From Sambucus nigra (Eukaryota; Streptophyta; Magnoliopsida; Dipsacales; Adoxaceae), in the NCBI GenBank assembly GCA_949130495.1, contig OX422211.1, positions 442,998,219 through 443,062,218 on the forward strand: a DNA stretch of 64,000 nt, read 5' to 3'. A program made the translations under genes and the position numbers. The stretch's first letter is position 1. Every line of letters begins with the position of its first letter. Shown here one piece after another: positions 50,096 through 61,730 of this stretch. The notes under the pieces are model-generated. The model saw only the letters and a list, made by a program, of their open reading frames with translations. It was not told the origin of the DNA and ran no database searches.

Positions 50096-53000
50096 TGGCA
50101 CAAGAAAATTCCGAATAAATCTTTGGGAATATTGATTGATGATGTTGAGGAGTTTCAGTTTCGGCCTTATACCAAGTGCCCTGGGGGCACTTTCAGCTGG
50201 ATTTCTTTCCCTGACGATGGCGGGACTTTCTATTGCCCTTCAGCAGTGGGGTCTATTTCCACCTGTCCTCATATTAATGTGGTGACGATGCTCTTACCAT
50301 GCCACCTCCCTTCTTGTACCGAGTTGAGTCCATGTACTGAGTCCTACCATTTTGAGAGGGTAAGACGACAGTTTATCTATGATTAGGGCGTTCACACTCC
50401 TGCTCTTCCTACCTACAGTGATCCTTCTGAGGTGTTTTTAGAGGCGTGCACTAGCTTTACTCTTCGGGGACTATTTCATAGAGTAAGCGGTCTAGGAGGA
50501 CTTTATGTGCCTCCATGTGATTATCATCCTCCGTTTACTTCATCTTGGTTCCTTTTTTGGCAGCGGAAGGTCCATCTTGTTCAAAAATGTGTAGTTGGTC
50601 CCCCTCATGAGACTAACCTTGTTAAATATATCAAAGCCCAGTTTTTGGTCAGGCGGACGCAGAAAGATCCTTGGTTTCTCAGCACCACTTCCACACCACC
50701 CTTGGAGCAGGCCATTCCTATTTTCGTGAAGCCTCTTCTTGATGAGCCACCTTAGCCTCTACCGGCTGAGTTTCCCCCTATGAAGTCTAGAGGCCGATCA
50801 AAAAGCATAGGGAAAGTGAGAACCTCTTCCGCCAGCAAAAGGAAGCACCGTGACACAGATGTATCTAATTTCGTTCCTGCTACTACCGCTTCTTCTCCCC
50901 TTCTCCTGTAAGGACTTGGGCTACAAAGAATAAGAAAGGAAATGGTGCTGGCATGGCTGCTTCCTCCATGGTAGACCAAGAGTCCGATACTGATGATCTT
51001 GGGGTGGAGGAGACGTGTCAAGTTATGAAAGAGAAAGGTTACGGAGCATCGGGCCTTTCTTCCCAGGAGGCGCAGGTCGCATCTATTCCCATTGCAGAAG
51101 GTACTATATTACACCATTCTTTACTTACTGGAACTAGTTCTCTCGGAGTTTCACCTCCTGGATCATTGGAAGAGGAACTAGAGTATTATGGGAGCACACC
51201 TTCCTATGACGACCATAGTTCTTCTTCGGGTGATATGGGCGACCTGGGTTTCGAAAGAGAAATCACTACTGACACTTATGCTTTGTTATCAGTCTTGATA
51301 GAGTCTTCTAGTGATGATGAGGCATCCCATTCTCCTGGGGGAGTTAGTCCCACCACCCGACATCTCCCTTATGGCCAGACTACACGCCCTGCTACTGTAA
51401 GCGTTCCCCTTTGTTCAAATTTTTATGTATATGATTTTCTTTCTTCCCCCTTATTATTTTATTTATTAATGAAAGTATTTCGTCATATTTTGCAGGTCAT
51501 TTCCATGGAGGCAAGTAGTTATCCTCTTCCCCCACTGCGACTGACGCCTTTTCAGCGGGAGAGGAACTCCATGCTCGTTTCTTCCCGAGGCCTTTTTAGA
51601 AAGGTTTTCTATATCCTTATTTCTTTTACCATCTAATGTAATTTGTTAATCTGCCAATTATATTTTGGTCGTGTATGCTGGCATTTCCCTACAGCTTTCA
51701 TCTGTGCACCTTACCGACACCAGGACCACTTTCGTGACTTCTCCTTCTGCTCAGGTATGCCTCGCCATTTTCAAAAAATTTATTGTGCCCTTTTTTTCTT
51801 TACTTCTTCCTTTTATTTACCCATTTACAATATGTAGAGAGTTGTGCCTTTCGGCGTCGTCACTTCATCTTCCCTTATTTCGGCGGTGGGTACTTGTACA
51901 GCTGAGCACCTGGGCACCTCTTCGTCTAAGGTATGTTTATATATATATATTTTTTTTTTGAATGTTTATTTCCTTTTAATAGGAGGTCCTAACGTCTTTT
52001 GGATTTTCTTCTCAGGGAGGGACTCTTCCCTTACCTGATGTTATTATCCCAGGTTTATCCTCTTCGGGGAGGATCTCTATCCCTCGGGTCTGCATATCTA
52101 TGGATAGCAGACCCTTGGTTCAGGCGATTTCTCGTGGCCTAATATTTACTGTGGTTTCAACTAGTGAGACCACACTTCAGGTTAGGCCTTTCCATTGGAA
52201 CATGGAATCTCTTTTTCCCCGAATATGTGGTGAATAACATATTTTCATTCTTTACAGGCTATCATCACAGCCCCTACTGCGCCGACCATCATTTTCCTCT
52301 CTTCCCCTCTAGATGGGGATCAAGTACTTTCATATTTTCTTAGTTATAGTCTTCTCTCTCCAGCCTGTACTTATCGTAGCTGTCTTTCATTTTTGTTGCA
52401 GTTATCCTTTGGTGCTGTTTCGAGTGTGGCTCCTGCTATTATCTCTTTAGCAGCCCTTATGCACGGGCCAACTTGCCCTGTTATCGCGCCCCTTCAGGTA
52501 GCTATCTTTGTTGTGCCATTGAGGAATTTCCCTCTCCCCTTTTTTAATTGAGGTATTTGTCATTCATGAGGTAGGTGATTTATTAACTATTTCCCCTTCT
52601 TGTCATTCGCAGCCTCGCATTTCCATTGTGACTGTCGTCACTGAGGTTGTTCTTCCGGAAGCGCCTGAGGTTGAGGTAGCCTCTTTAGGAGCACTGGTTA
52701 CTGAGATAGCCCCTTTAGGGGAACCCCCTACGACTACCATCTTTGAGGTATCTCTTTTAGGAGCACCTGTGACTGAGGCCACCTCTTTCAAAGCACTGGT
52801 CGCTGAGACAGACCCTACAGGAGCATCGGTCAGTGTGGCGGCCCCTTTGGGAGGCCCTATACCTCCTCCTTTGACCGTTATGGAGAGCGTTATTCAGGTA
52901 CAGTGTATAAGGGTGTCTACTTCCCTTATGTCATTCTTATGTATTTATTATTTTGTTTAGATTGTGCAGTATTCCCATCTTCGGCTTTGTTGCCTTGTTT

Positions 53001-53192
53001 CTAGGTGAGTGAGGTTGCTCCGATTACTATGGAGTCTGATGAAGTTGCTCCGATATTTGTGGAGTCTAAGAGTGGGATGGCTGTGAGAGAGGTATTAAAC
53101 TAGCATACTCCCTCTTTTTATTATTTCCCCTCTTTTCTTCTTGCGTATATTGTGCAAGCGTTCTCATTTCACCTTTGTCTCATTGTTTCCAG

Positions 53193-53719
53193 GTGCATGA
53201 GAGTACTCCAATGACTGTGGAGTCTGGCAGTGGGGTAACTGCGAGAGAGGTATTAAACTAGCATACCCATTTTTACTATTCCCCTCTTTTTTTCTTGCGT
53301 ATACTGTGCAAGCGTTCTCATTTCACCTTTGTCTCATTATTTCCAGGTGCATGAGAGTACTTCGATGACTGTGGAGTCTGGCAGTGGGGCAACTGAGAGA
53401 GATGTATTTAAACTATCATACCCCCTATTTTTACTATTCCCCTATTTTCTTCTTACATACACTGTGCAAGCGTTCTCATTTCACCTTTGTCTCATTGTTT
53501 CCAAGTGCATGAGAGTACTCCGATGGCTGTGGAGTCTGGCAGCAGGGAAACTGCGAGAGAGGTATTTAAACTAGCATACCCCCTCTTTTTACTATTCCCC
53601 TCTTTTCTTCTTGTGTATACTGTGCAAGAGTTTTCATTTAACCTTTGTCTCATTGTTTCTAGGTGCATGAGAGAACTCCGATGACTGTGGAGTCTGGAAG
53701 TAGGATGGCTATAGAGAGA
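53193..53719 (+). repeat. Tandem exon-intron repeat in antisense gene A
   Basis: Three complete 57-base exons (53193-53249, 53347-53403, 53505-53561) and the first 57 bases of the last exon (from 53663) are near-identical, and their introns are too. Start-to-start distances are 154, 158 and 158 bases. Encoded units are VHESTPMTVESGSGVTARE, VHESTSMTVESGSGATERD, VHESTPMAVESGSRETARE and VHERTPMTVESGSRMAIER. The exon at 53005-53091 is a longer relative closer to the units of B. Confidence 0.93.
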
Positions 53720-54403
53720 GATCATAGTTCTGAGGCCACTCCCCTGGTCGGTGATGCTGATTCTGGTGGAGAGTCTTCTTTCCTCCCTTTTGAGGTAGGG
53801 TCTCGCCACTCTGACGGCGATGATGAAGTAGATGATGCTGCAACCATTGCGGGCAGGCTATAGTGTGAGGAGTTACCAGGATGATTCATGATCCACGAGC
53901 GTCATCTCTTAGATCTCATCTTAGAGCACCGCCCTAAGACATTCACTTCTCAGAGCATACTTCAGATTGACAGTCTCACGACCTTCAACCTGAAGGCTCT
54001 TGCCATCCATGTTCATGAGTTCCTAGCTACCTCCTCTGCTAAGCTGACTAGATCTTCTATTTCACTATTCTTGGATGCTCTTCGCGACTTGCAACATTTA
54101 TATCATTTTCATTTGGATTGGCTTGATATGGGAGTTCTCCACTTTCTGAGTGTTCCTTTCCAGAAGATAGTGAGATTTCACACTTCCCGACAATCTAGAG
54201 TTGAGTAGTGGAAGGCTGAGGCCATGAGAATCCGGAATCAGATCGCATTACTGCAAGTGAAGCTCGCCAGACTTGAGTTTGGTGATGAGGAGGATGAGGC
54301 TAAATCCGTCAGGTTGGAGGAAGAGTTTTTGCGGGAGGCTGGTCCGTTATATGCTGGCGCCATCGCTCGTGATGATTTATTTTTTGTCGTTTCTAGCGGA
54401 TAG

Positions 54404-55288
54404 ACTACTTCTTGTTTTGTAATGCTCAAAATTCTATGTGTACATCACTGGTCATTCATGAATGAGAGAAATGGCAATTTGTTTCTTCTGCATTTTTCTT
54501 TTCCCTTGTTCTCTGTTTATATTGTGGGTGTTTATCTTATCTGACTTGCTCTAATTTCTGTGAGCACTTGGCCTACCGATGCCTCCACCATAAACTCCGG
54601 TGTACTTTGCCTTAATATGAGCAAGTTATGTATATATATACATTGTACTTTTATTTCATTATATTTTTTTTAAAATGCGCCTCTTGTAACTGTGAGATAT
54701 TTGCATGTTACTGCATTGGATCACCCCTTATGTCTGTGGGGGGTACTCCTGCACAATATTACTTATGTTTATAATGGGTAGATTGGAGAGGGGGGCGGGG
54801 GGTCACCCCTGTCTCCTTCCTTCAAGTTTGGTTTTATTAAAAAAAACTATTTGAATTAGCTAGCCCCTAGTCTTTGGGGTCTTTGCTCTATATTCTCTCT
54901 AAGAGCTTCACCGTTCTTTGAAATATTAAAGAGGAGGAATTTAGCCCCCCCTACATTTTCTCTTAATTTATGCCTAGGGGACTTTTCTCAGTATGCTTTC
55001 TCTTAGGATGGACTTACCTCCCAAGTGTAGTGAGCAAAGTTCCTGATTTTTGTGTACTCTCTTTTAACTTAGGGGGGAGTGTATACATATTTCTATATAT
55101 ATATAAATGAGTAAACGAAGCAAGCAAACAATGATCAAAAGTGTTGCTATTTCATTTCTCTACTTTTGTGTGTTGTTACAATGTGGTATTGCTCTAAAAA
55201 AATTTACAAAAAAACTTTTCTGATATAGGAGCAACCCTAAAAATCCATTACAGACATGCAAGACACAACCAAAATTTGTTAGCTGTTA
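54404..55288. other. Convergent spacer of element A
   Basis: 885 bases without coding between the 3' end of the antisense gene (plus) and the 3' end of pol (minus). T-rich on the plus strand near 54640-54690 and A-rich near 55110-55210. It would hold the polyadenylation signals of the antisense gene. Confidence 0.6.
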
Positions 55289-56950
55289 CTAAGCATAGTA
55301 CCTCTTCAGCCACTTGCAGTTGATGGACTGGAGGCAATCACTCTCTGGTTCTGAGATTTGACAGTAGCCTGACTTCCCCACTCCTCTGACGATAAAGGGG
55401 CCTTCCCAATTGGGTTTGAATTTTGATGCCGACATGCTACGGAGATGGTGAGTGGATGCTCGCATGAATAAATCTCCCACCTAGAACTCTCTAGGCTTGA
55501 CTAAGTTCTCGTAGGACCTGGACAATTGCTGAGTGTAGACTTTGAAATTCTCTCTCGTCTTGTCTCTATGCTCATCCAGTGTCTCCAGCTGCACATGCCT
55601 TGGGTCAGGGATGAGCCCATTGCTGAGAGCAATTCTAGCTGAAGGTACCGCCAACTCCACTGATAGGACAACTTCGGTCTCGTATACTAAGGAGAATGGA
55701 GTAAACCCTGTGGGCTTTCTTTTCGAAGTACGGTAAGCCCATAACACCATAGGTAACTTCTCATCCCACGCCCCCGACATGTCCTCTATCATTTTCTTCA
55801 AAATGTTTATCAGGGTCTTATTGGTAGCCTCTGCTTGGCCATTGCCCTTGGGGTAGGACATGGTTGAGCTATTATGCACAATTTTATATTTGTCTGTGAG
55901 GAGGTCCATTTCCTTGCATACGAATTGCTTCCCATCATCTGTTAAGATTACCTTGGGTATACCAAACCTGCATATGATATACTCTTTTATAAACTGGGTT
56001 ACCACTTGGGCAGTGAGTCTCCTTAGAGGGATGGATTCCGTCCATTTGGTGTACATTTCTGTAGCCACAATGATAAAAGCCTTTCCGTGAGAGGTCGGGA
56101 TGATCTTTCCCACCAGGTCGAACACCCATATATGGAAGTGATAATGAGCTGCCAAGCTTTGCAGGCTGATGGAAGGAGCGTGCACCATATTTCTGTGAAC
56201 TTGACATGATTACACTTCTTCACATACCCAATTGAGTCGACCTCCATGGTCGGCCAGTAGTATCCTAGTGTCATCAGCTAATCACACAGTTTGGCACCTC
56301 CCATGTGGGAGGGCTCATGAGATTCTTTCAGCACCCTCTCCATATCCTCTTTGGCTACACATCTTAGTGCCTTCTCATTGTACCTCTTCCTATATAACTC
56401 TCCTTCGACCAAGTAAAAATGGGCTATCCTTTTTCTAAGATAAATTTCATCCCCTCTCTCGGCGGGAAGCTCCCCATTTTTTAGGTATGTTATGTATGGT
56501 TGTCTCCAATCTTCGAAGGCTTCCACAAAGTTAGCCTCCGCCGGCTGGTCAAAATTAGCTTGGCACTTTAAATAGCTTTGTTGTAAGCAGGCCGCTTCTG
56601 CGCTCATGGCAGGCCAATAATACCCACCTCGCTGCAGTCGTCTATAAAGGGAAACATTAGTATCTCCGTAGTGCTTTTGGTGCATTTCTATTAACCTCTC
56701 CTTGGCTTCTTGCTCACCGACACACCTTGCTAGAAACCCTCCGGGACTCTTGAAGTAGAGAGTTCCTTGCAGCACATGATAGTTGGCTAACTCTAACATT
56801 TTCATTATCCCTTCTCTAGTTTTAAGTTGCTTCTCCACTAGATGCCTCCAATCTTCTGGCTCGTTACTTGGGAATAAAGATTTTACAGTAGCGGGTACCG
56901 TTCTCCTCCTCAACGTGATGGTTGCTTCTGACTCCTCCATGTCCAGCTTT
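55289..56950 (-). pseudogene. Integrase domain of element A
   Basis: The minus strand gives a linker, the zinc-binding region (ESHEPSHMGG, then LGYYWPTMEVDSIGYVKKC), and the catalytic core. Core residues are Asp in HIWVFDLVGK, Asp in VILTDDGKQF and Glu in PKGNGQAEATNK, so the D-D-E set is intact. VLWAYRTSKRKPTGFTPF and MSASKFKPNWEGPFIVRG lead to the C-terminus KWLKRYYA, with stop at 55289. One frameshift lies just after the zinc-binding Cys (near 56190). Stops are TAG near 56278 and at 55481-55483; at the second, element B keeps a glutamine codon (41518-41520). The enzyme would insert the cDNA into the genome. Confidence 0.9.
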
Positions 56951-57342
56951 TGCGCTATGGTGGCGAGCGCATCGGGATGCATGTTCATCATTCGCGTCTG
57001 CCTCTCCACAGTTACTTTTAAATACTATCCAAGCAGCCTTCGGATGATGTGTCTGTAGGGTGCCAAATTGGTGTGCTTAAGGGAAAACTCCCCATTGACC
57101 TGCCTTACGACCAAATTGGAGTCCCCTCATATACACAATACCCTGACCCCTCTTCTGAGTGCTTCCAACATCCCTAGAATGAGGGCCTCATACTTAGCTT
57201 CGTTATTTGATCATTTAAAATCTAACTTGAAGGAAAGAGTGATCTTCTCTTTCCCATCTGACAGTATGATGCCGTCTCCACCTGTTCCTTGAGGACTGGA
57301 ACCATCAACCTCCATAGACCACTTTTTCACCTCCTCCGCCAT
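56951..57342 (-). pseudogene. Archaeal-type RNase H (aRNH) of element A
   Basis: This second RNase H lies between the RT-linked RNase H and integrase, a hallmark of Tat-clade elements. Visible catalytic positions are Asp in SMEVDGSSPQG, Glu in SNNEAKYEALILG, Asp in GDSNLVVRQVNGEF and Asp in MNMHPDALATIAQ, so all four acidic residues remain. TGA at 57211-57213 and 57127-57129 (both fit CGA to TGA) and a TAG near 57027 break the frame. Confidence 0.85.
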
Positions 57343-58998
57343 TCATGCTTGAAAGCTCTCCCCGGGTATCTCTTCACTAGGTGGTTCAAAAACTCCACTT
57401 GGGAAGTGGGCAAGCAGATCTTCTACTGCTTGGATTTTAATGGCCTTGGGCACTACACATTTTAGATCATATTCTAACAAGATCAAAAACCACCTTGCTG
57501 CTTGTCCCACGAGTATAGTCCGCGTGAGGATGTACTTGATGGGGTCACAATTAGTGACTATGTGAACTGTGAAGGCTAGAAGATAGTGTCTCAACTTTTG
57601 GTCCACCAATACTAATGCCAGGCAGTGTCTATCGACGCTGGTGTACCTCAATTTTGTCCCAAAGATCACTCTTGACAGGTAATAGACAGACGTTTCCACT
57701 CCTTCTTTCTCTTACTCCAAGATGGCCCCTATCGATCTCTCTGTAGAAGTGAGGTAGAGCAGCAGCGGTGCTCCGGCTTCGGGGGGAATCATCATGGAAG
57801 GGGAGGCAAGGATTTCTTTAATCTTCTCAAATGCTTTCTCCAGTCTCTCTCCCCAAACCCACTTGGCTTTGTCTTTTAGTAGAGGCGCGAACATATGAGT
57901 TACTTCTGCCAGCGCAGGTATAAACCTCCGCAGGTAGGATTCCTTTCCCAGGAAGCTCTTAAGTTGCCTCTGACTCTTGGGTGGTGGCATCATCACAATG
58001 GCTTTCATCTTCTCTGCATCCACTTGAACCTCTTGTCTATTCATAACAAAACCTAAGAACTTCGCTTCAGTAACCCCAAAGGCACACTTTGAGGGGTTCA
58101 TCCTCATCTTATACCGGCGGCACCTTTCGAATACTCTCCTGAAATCCTGTATATGCTTGCTTTCTTTCTTAGGCTTCACCACCAGGTCGTCCACATAGAA
58201 TTCTAGTATATCATGAAATAGGTCATGAAAAATTACCATCATGGTCCGCTGGTATGTGGCCCCGGCGTTCTTCAATTCAAAGGGTATGACTGTATAGTGA
58301 AAGTTCCCTAATGGTGTGCGGAAGGCAGTCTTCTCTACGTCGACAGGATCCATTTTAATCTAGTTGTAGCTAATGTACCCATCCATGAAGATATACATCT
58401 CATGTCCCGTGGTGGCGTCAACTAAGCTGTCTATACTTGGCAATGGGAATTCATCCTTAGGACATGTCCTGTTCAAGTCACGAAAATCTACACAGATTCT
58501 GATTTAGCTCTTGTCTTTTTTCGCCAATGCACTATGCTGGAAAGCCATACGGGGTGCTGAATAGGCTTGGTGAACCCTGCCGCTAACAACTTCTCCACCT
58601 CAGCTTTTATCTTTAAGTCAAGGTCCGCTTTGTATGTATATGTGGCTTGCCTTACCGGAAGGGCATTGGAAAGGACGTTCAATCTATGAGAACTCACTTC
58701 TGCATCTATTCTTGGCATCTTCGTGTAATTCCAGGCAATACATCAGTGAACTCCATAAGTAACCCAATGAGCTCTTCCTTCTGCTTCGGTTCTAGACACT
58801 TGGATATTAGAATGGGTCTACTCTCGCCCTCTTCTGGCCCCAACTGGATTTCCTCTAATTCTTGCAACTTCTCTCTGGGTCCATCTTGCATCCATTCTGG
58901 ATCTTCTTCGGGTTCCTCGACATGCTCAATAATATGGGATTCATCAATAATAAAACACTTAGGCGTCGGGTCGATGCTCTCATCCCAGAACATCATCT
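57343..58998 (-). pseudogene. Reverse transcriptase with connected RNase H of element A
   Basis: The N-terminal linker (58996-58706) is acidic. RT proper begins HPVWLSSIV, then VDFRDLN and CPKDEFPLP, then FELKNAGATYQRTM, and the catalytic EFYVDDLVVK, followed by FLGFVMNRQ and the thumb. The connected RNase H contains YYLSRVIFGTKLRYTSVDR and ends near 57343. Breaks are a one-base shift near 58720, a one-base loss near 58530, TAA just after it, TAG at 58360-58362 in YN-stop-IKM, and TAA at 57712-57714. Each stop fits a mutated glutamine codon. Confidence 0.92.
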
Positions 58999-59008
58999 GC
59001 GCAGACTG

Positions 59009-60239
59009 TTATAAATGGTAGATGATCTTTCCATCAGGCAAGACCACCTTCTTGCAAGTTCGAGGGGGTCTAGCCACCTCCTCTACTTTCCTCTTGCCTT
59101 TTGCCATGTGGGGAATCACCCTCCTCCCTACATGGTCATGAACGGACTTCTTCTGTAGGACACTTCCCTCGTCTACCTTGATCCCTTCTAGCTTTCTTGC
59201 AGAGACCTTTCTTTCCTCATCTAACTCAATGTAGAAGGCAACATCCACCAGGTGGGCCTCCTCAACGGCGAAGGGTCTCTGCGTGGCCTTGATCACTATC
59301 TCTATACCTCTAATGTTTGCCTTTGCACATTGATGGTAGGTGGAAGGCACTATGACAGGAGTGTGCATCCATACCCTTCCAAAGAGTAATTGGTAGCTAG
59401 TGTTAGCATTAATAACATGGAACTTGATGTGGGAGGTGCAGTTTCCCAACTTGATTCCCACATTCATGTATCCAATAGACTGCATTTCGGCACTGTCAAA
59501 TTCGGAAATTACTAGTGGTACAGGAACCACCTTCCCCTGGTCAATTCCTGTTTCATATAATGTACTGATGTCCATGATGTTAATAGATGCTCCCCCATCC
59601 ATTAACGCCCTGGGAAATAAAACTCCATTAACCGTGGCTGTAACATACAGCGGGCGGTTATGGAAGTAAGGCACCAACCTATCTGCTTATGAAAACACCA
59701 CTTCAGAAGTATACTTCTTAATTATCCTTTCGATTGGCCCCTGCCAATTTAATGAAGGATCTCCACGCTGTTGCACTGCCTCCAAGACTTTCCTCATGAT
59801 GGACACCCTTGTGTCGTACTTCACCCCTATATGGTCGAAAAACAACTTAAACATGGGGCTCCTTGCTATGGCCTCACATTCGGAATCTAGGTCCACCTCA
59901 TACGTTTGGGCACTACAGACATACTCCGCCTCAAAGGTCCCTCCCTCATCTAGAGCGAGAATGACATCTACCTCACCATCCGAGAGGGCCATTTCCTCAA
60001 CTTCCCCATTTCCATATTCTTGTTCCAGAGTGAAGAACCACTCCTCTTGCTTTCTTTCTAGCTCAAGTCTCCTCAGTGATAGATTTTCGAACTCCTCACA
60101 TAACTGATCGCCGCTCTCCCACTCCATAAGACCTTTAGTAGCTTCTTCATCATAAGAAACTACTATGTTGGCGGTACCAAAGTGATGTACAGGAAGCGGG
60201 TTCTCGTTAACATCCACAGGGGATATGTGCAAGGTACCG
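59009..60239 (-). pseudogene. Protease region of element A
   Basis: An acidic linker (60240-59690, VDVNENPLPVHHFG onward) precedes an aspartic protease with active site ALMDGGASINIM, in which DGG replaces the DTG or DSG of other families, as is usual in this clade. The downstream motif YQLLFGRVWMHTPVIVPSTY is the conserved LLGRPWMH-type strand. A TAA near 59690 and the TAA at 59009 separate it from its neighbours and fit mutated CAA. The enzyme would cut the Gag-Pol polyprotein. Confidence 0.85.
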
Positions 60240-61634
60240 TTGGCCAACTACTCGCCAATGATCCTTCGCAAGTAGTAACAATCTTTGGTAGAATGCTGCA
60301 CCCGTTGGTGTAACTCACAGTACTTCGAATTGGCCTTGTGAGCTGTAGTGGGGGGTTTCTCCTTTCAAGTGAGGAGGTCCTGCTACCCCTTCTCGTACTA
60401 AGGTACGATAACAATCCATAGCCTCAGCTACGCTGCATGGTAGTGACAGCAAGGTATCTTCCCCAAACTTTCTCTTGTTGCTGGGACTGCCAGTCTTGGC
60501 TCTAGATCCTCCCTTCTTCCCTTTGGGACTCCCATCCACATAGTTAACTGCTTGCCTACTCAAAACTTGAAACCTCCCGAAAGTCAGTGGAACTTGCGTC
60601 CTCCAGCCCGGGGCCCTAGATTTTATTATCATAGCTATGTTGCTAGCAGCCCTGGTGAACTCTCTAAAAGTTTTATCTCTAGTTTCGTTGATCAAGTGAA
60701 ACTTGTACTCTTCTAAGAGTCCTTCCACACATATCTGCAGTAACCTGGCCTCCGCCACATCCTCGTGTACATCTAAGGCCCTCTCATGAAATCGCTTGAT
60801 GTAGTGCATCAACTCTTCTCCTGGCTTCTAGACCTCTTGTGCTAGGTGCCTCAATGTAAATTCGTCTTTCGCTACAAAGAACTTCTGGAGGAACTTCTTG
60901 TGCATCTCTTCCCAAGTAGGGACGTTCTTAGGCACTAAGTGGGAATACCATGTATAAGCCTTCCCGGTGAGGGTCTTAGAAAACTCCCTCAACCTCAGGT
61001 TCTTATCGCCAGCATGCACTCCTAAGTAATCGACAAACCGCTTCACGTGCTCTCTAGGGTTATCCCCCCTTCCGCTGAACTTGATAAATTTTGGTGGGAT
61101 ATACCCTTCAGGGTAAGGCTTCTCATTTACTTCCTACAGATAAGGGTCTTGTAACTCCTCATATAGGTGGGAACCCTCCCTCTGGGAGGAGGAGAGTAGC
61201 TTCCTCACTTCCTCCATGGTAATAGCCTTAGAGTGCGACTGCTCCAAACACATTCTTTTAGCAACTGGCGAACCAGTTTGCACCAGAGCCTACTCCGGTG
61301 TCACATTTCGAGATGGAATCATCTCCGTCGGAATCGCAAAAGGGGTGGCTACCCCTCCAGAAGGGGCAGCAGTAAGTGTCACACAACCTTGACCCAAGCT
61401 TGATAGGTCTACGTTATTCTTCTTCAAAAAACATGGCCATAAGATTCATACCTTCCATTGGAGTCACTGCTGGCGAACTGCTCTGCCCTCCCTAAGGTGC
61501 AGGCGCCTTGGCTCCAATCACCACCACTTCATCCTGGGTAGTCTGGTCACTGTGAGCTCCATTACCAGATGGAGTGTCCGCAAAAACCAATTGCTTAGAG
61601 ATATTGAAACCTTCTTTATTCGTTAAAGCAAGAA
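60240..61634 (-). pseudogene. Gag of element A
   Basis: The frame is readable from just inside the primer site. It includes an N-terminal region, MEEVRKLLSSSQREGSHL, then EGYIPPKFIKFSGRGDNP. The retrotransposon gag core follows (HVKRFVDYLGVHAGDKNL, LTGKAYTWYSHL, WEEMHKKFLQKFF) and continues into MHYIKRFHERALDV. Near the C-terminus a CCHC-like pattern of the CX2HX4HX4C kind appears in KYCELHQRVQHSTKDC. Breaks are TAG near 61496, 61289, 61131 and 60830, an extra T near 61425, and a shift in a C-run near 60355. It would form the virus-like particle. Confidence 0.85.
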
Positions 61635-61638
61635 TACA

Positions 61639-61656
61639 TCCCCAGCAGAGTCGCCA
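61639..61656 (-). other. Primer binding site of element A
   Basis: On the element strand this reads TGGCGACTCTGCTGGGGA, two bases inside the 5' LTR. Such sites are typical of Tat/Ogre-type plant elements and are usually attributed to a tRNA-Arg. The tRNA identity is from general knowledge, not tested here. Confidence 0.82.
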
Positions 61657-61658
61657 AA

Positions 61659-61730
61659 TGTAGGAGGGTAGTGAGACTGGGGTCTATGAATATCTGGAAA
61701 GGGTGAGGCGTGACCCACTCCAATGGACAC
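61659..61730 (-). repeat. Fragment of the 5' LTR of element A
   Basis: Seventy-two bases from TGTAGGAGGG match 45406-45477 with four differences, three of them adjacent. Homology ends abruptly at GACAC (61726-61730), where the TG of LTR F' begins. In the intact copy the sequence continues TACCTGCAAGG. Confidence 0.92.

Larger units (their letters stand above)
48089..54403 (+). pseudogene. Antisense PMD-family gene of element A, 13 exons
   Basis: Exon 1 (48089-51398) encodes a short N-terminus (MAFNPSNTSS), a GVST-rich repeat, a PMD-type region, and an acidic tail. Twelve further exons follow, at 51496-51603, 51695-51754, 51838-51930, 52016-52180, 52258-52323, 52402-52497, 52613-52897, 53005-53091, 53193-53249, 53347-53403, 53505-53561 and 53663-54403. 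Introns are 77-115 bases, T-rich, GT to AG; the acceptor of exon 12 reads AA. Every internal exon is a multiple of three and open in the same frame. The tail is Ser/Thr/Pro/Val-rich. The last exon encodes a helical domain resembling that of B. Breaks include TAG near codon 16, TAA at 49037, TGA near 50094, TAG at 50384 and 50753, a one-base shift near 50908, and stops at 53861 and 54206. It is dead as read but recognisable throughout. Cell role unknown. Confidence 0.8.

Noticed and set aside
60345..60360. Programmed frameshift in gag at a C-run
   Set aside because: A one-base change in a homopolymer is the simpler explanation among many other breaks in the same polyprotein.
55289..61730. Integrated plant pararetrovirus
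   Set aside because: LTRs, integrase, Tat-type archaeal RNase H and the lack of coat or movement protein fit a Ty3/gypsy retrotransposon.
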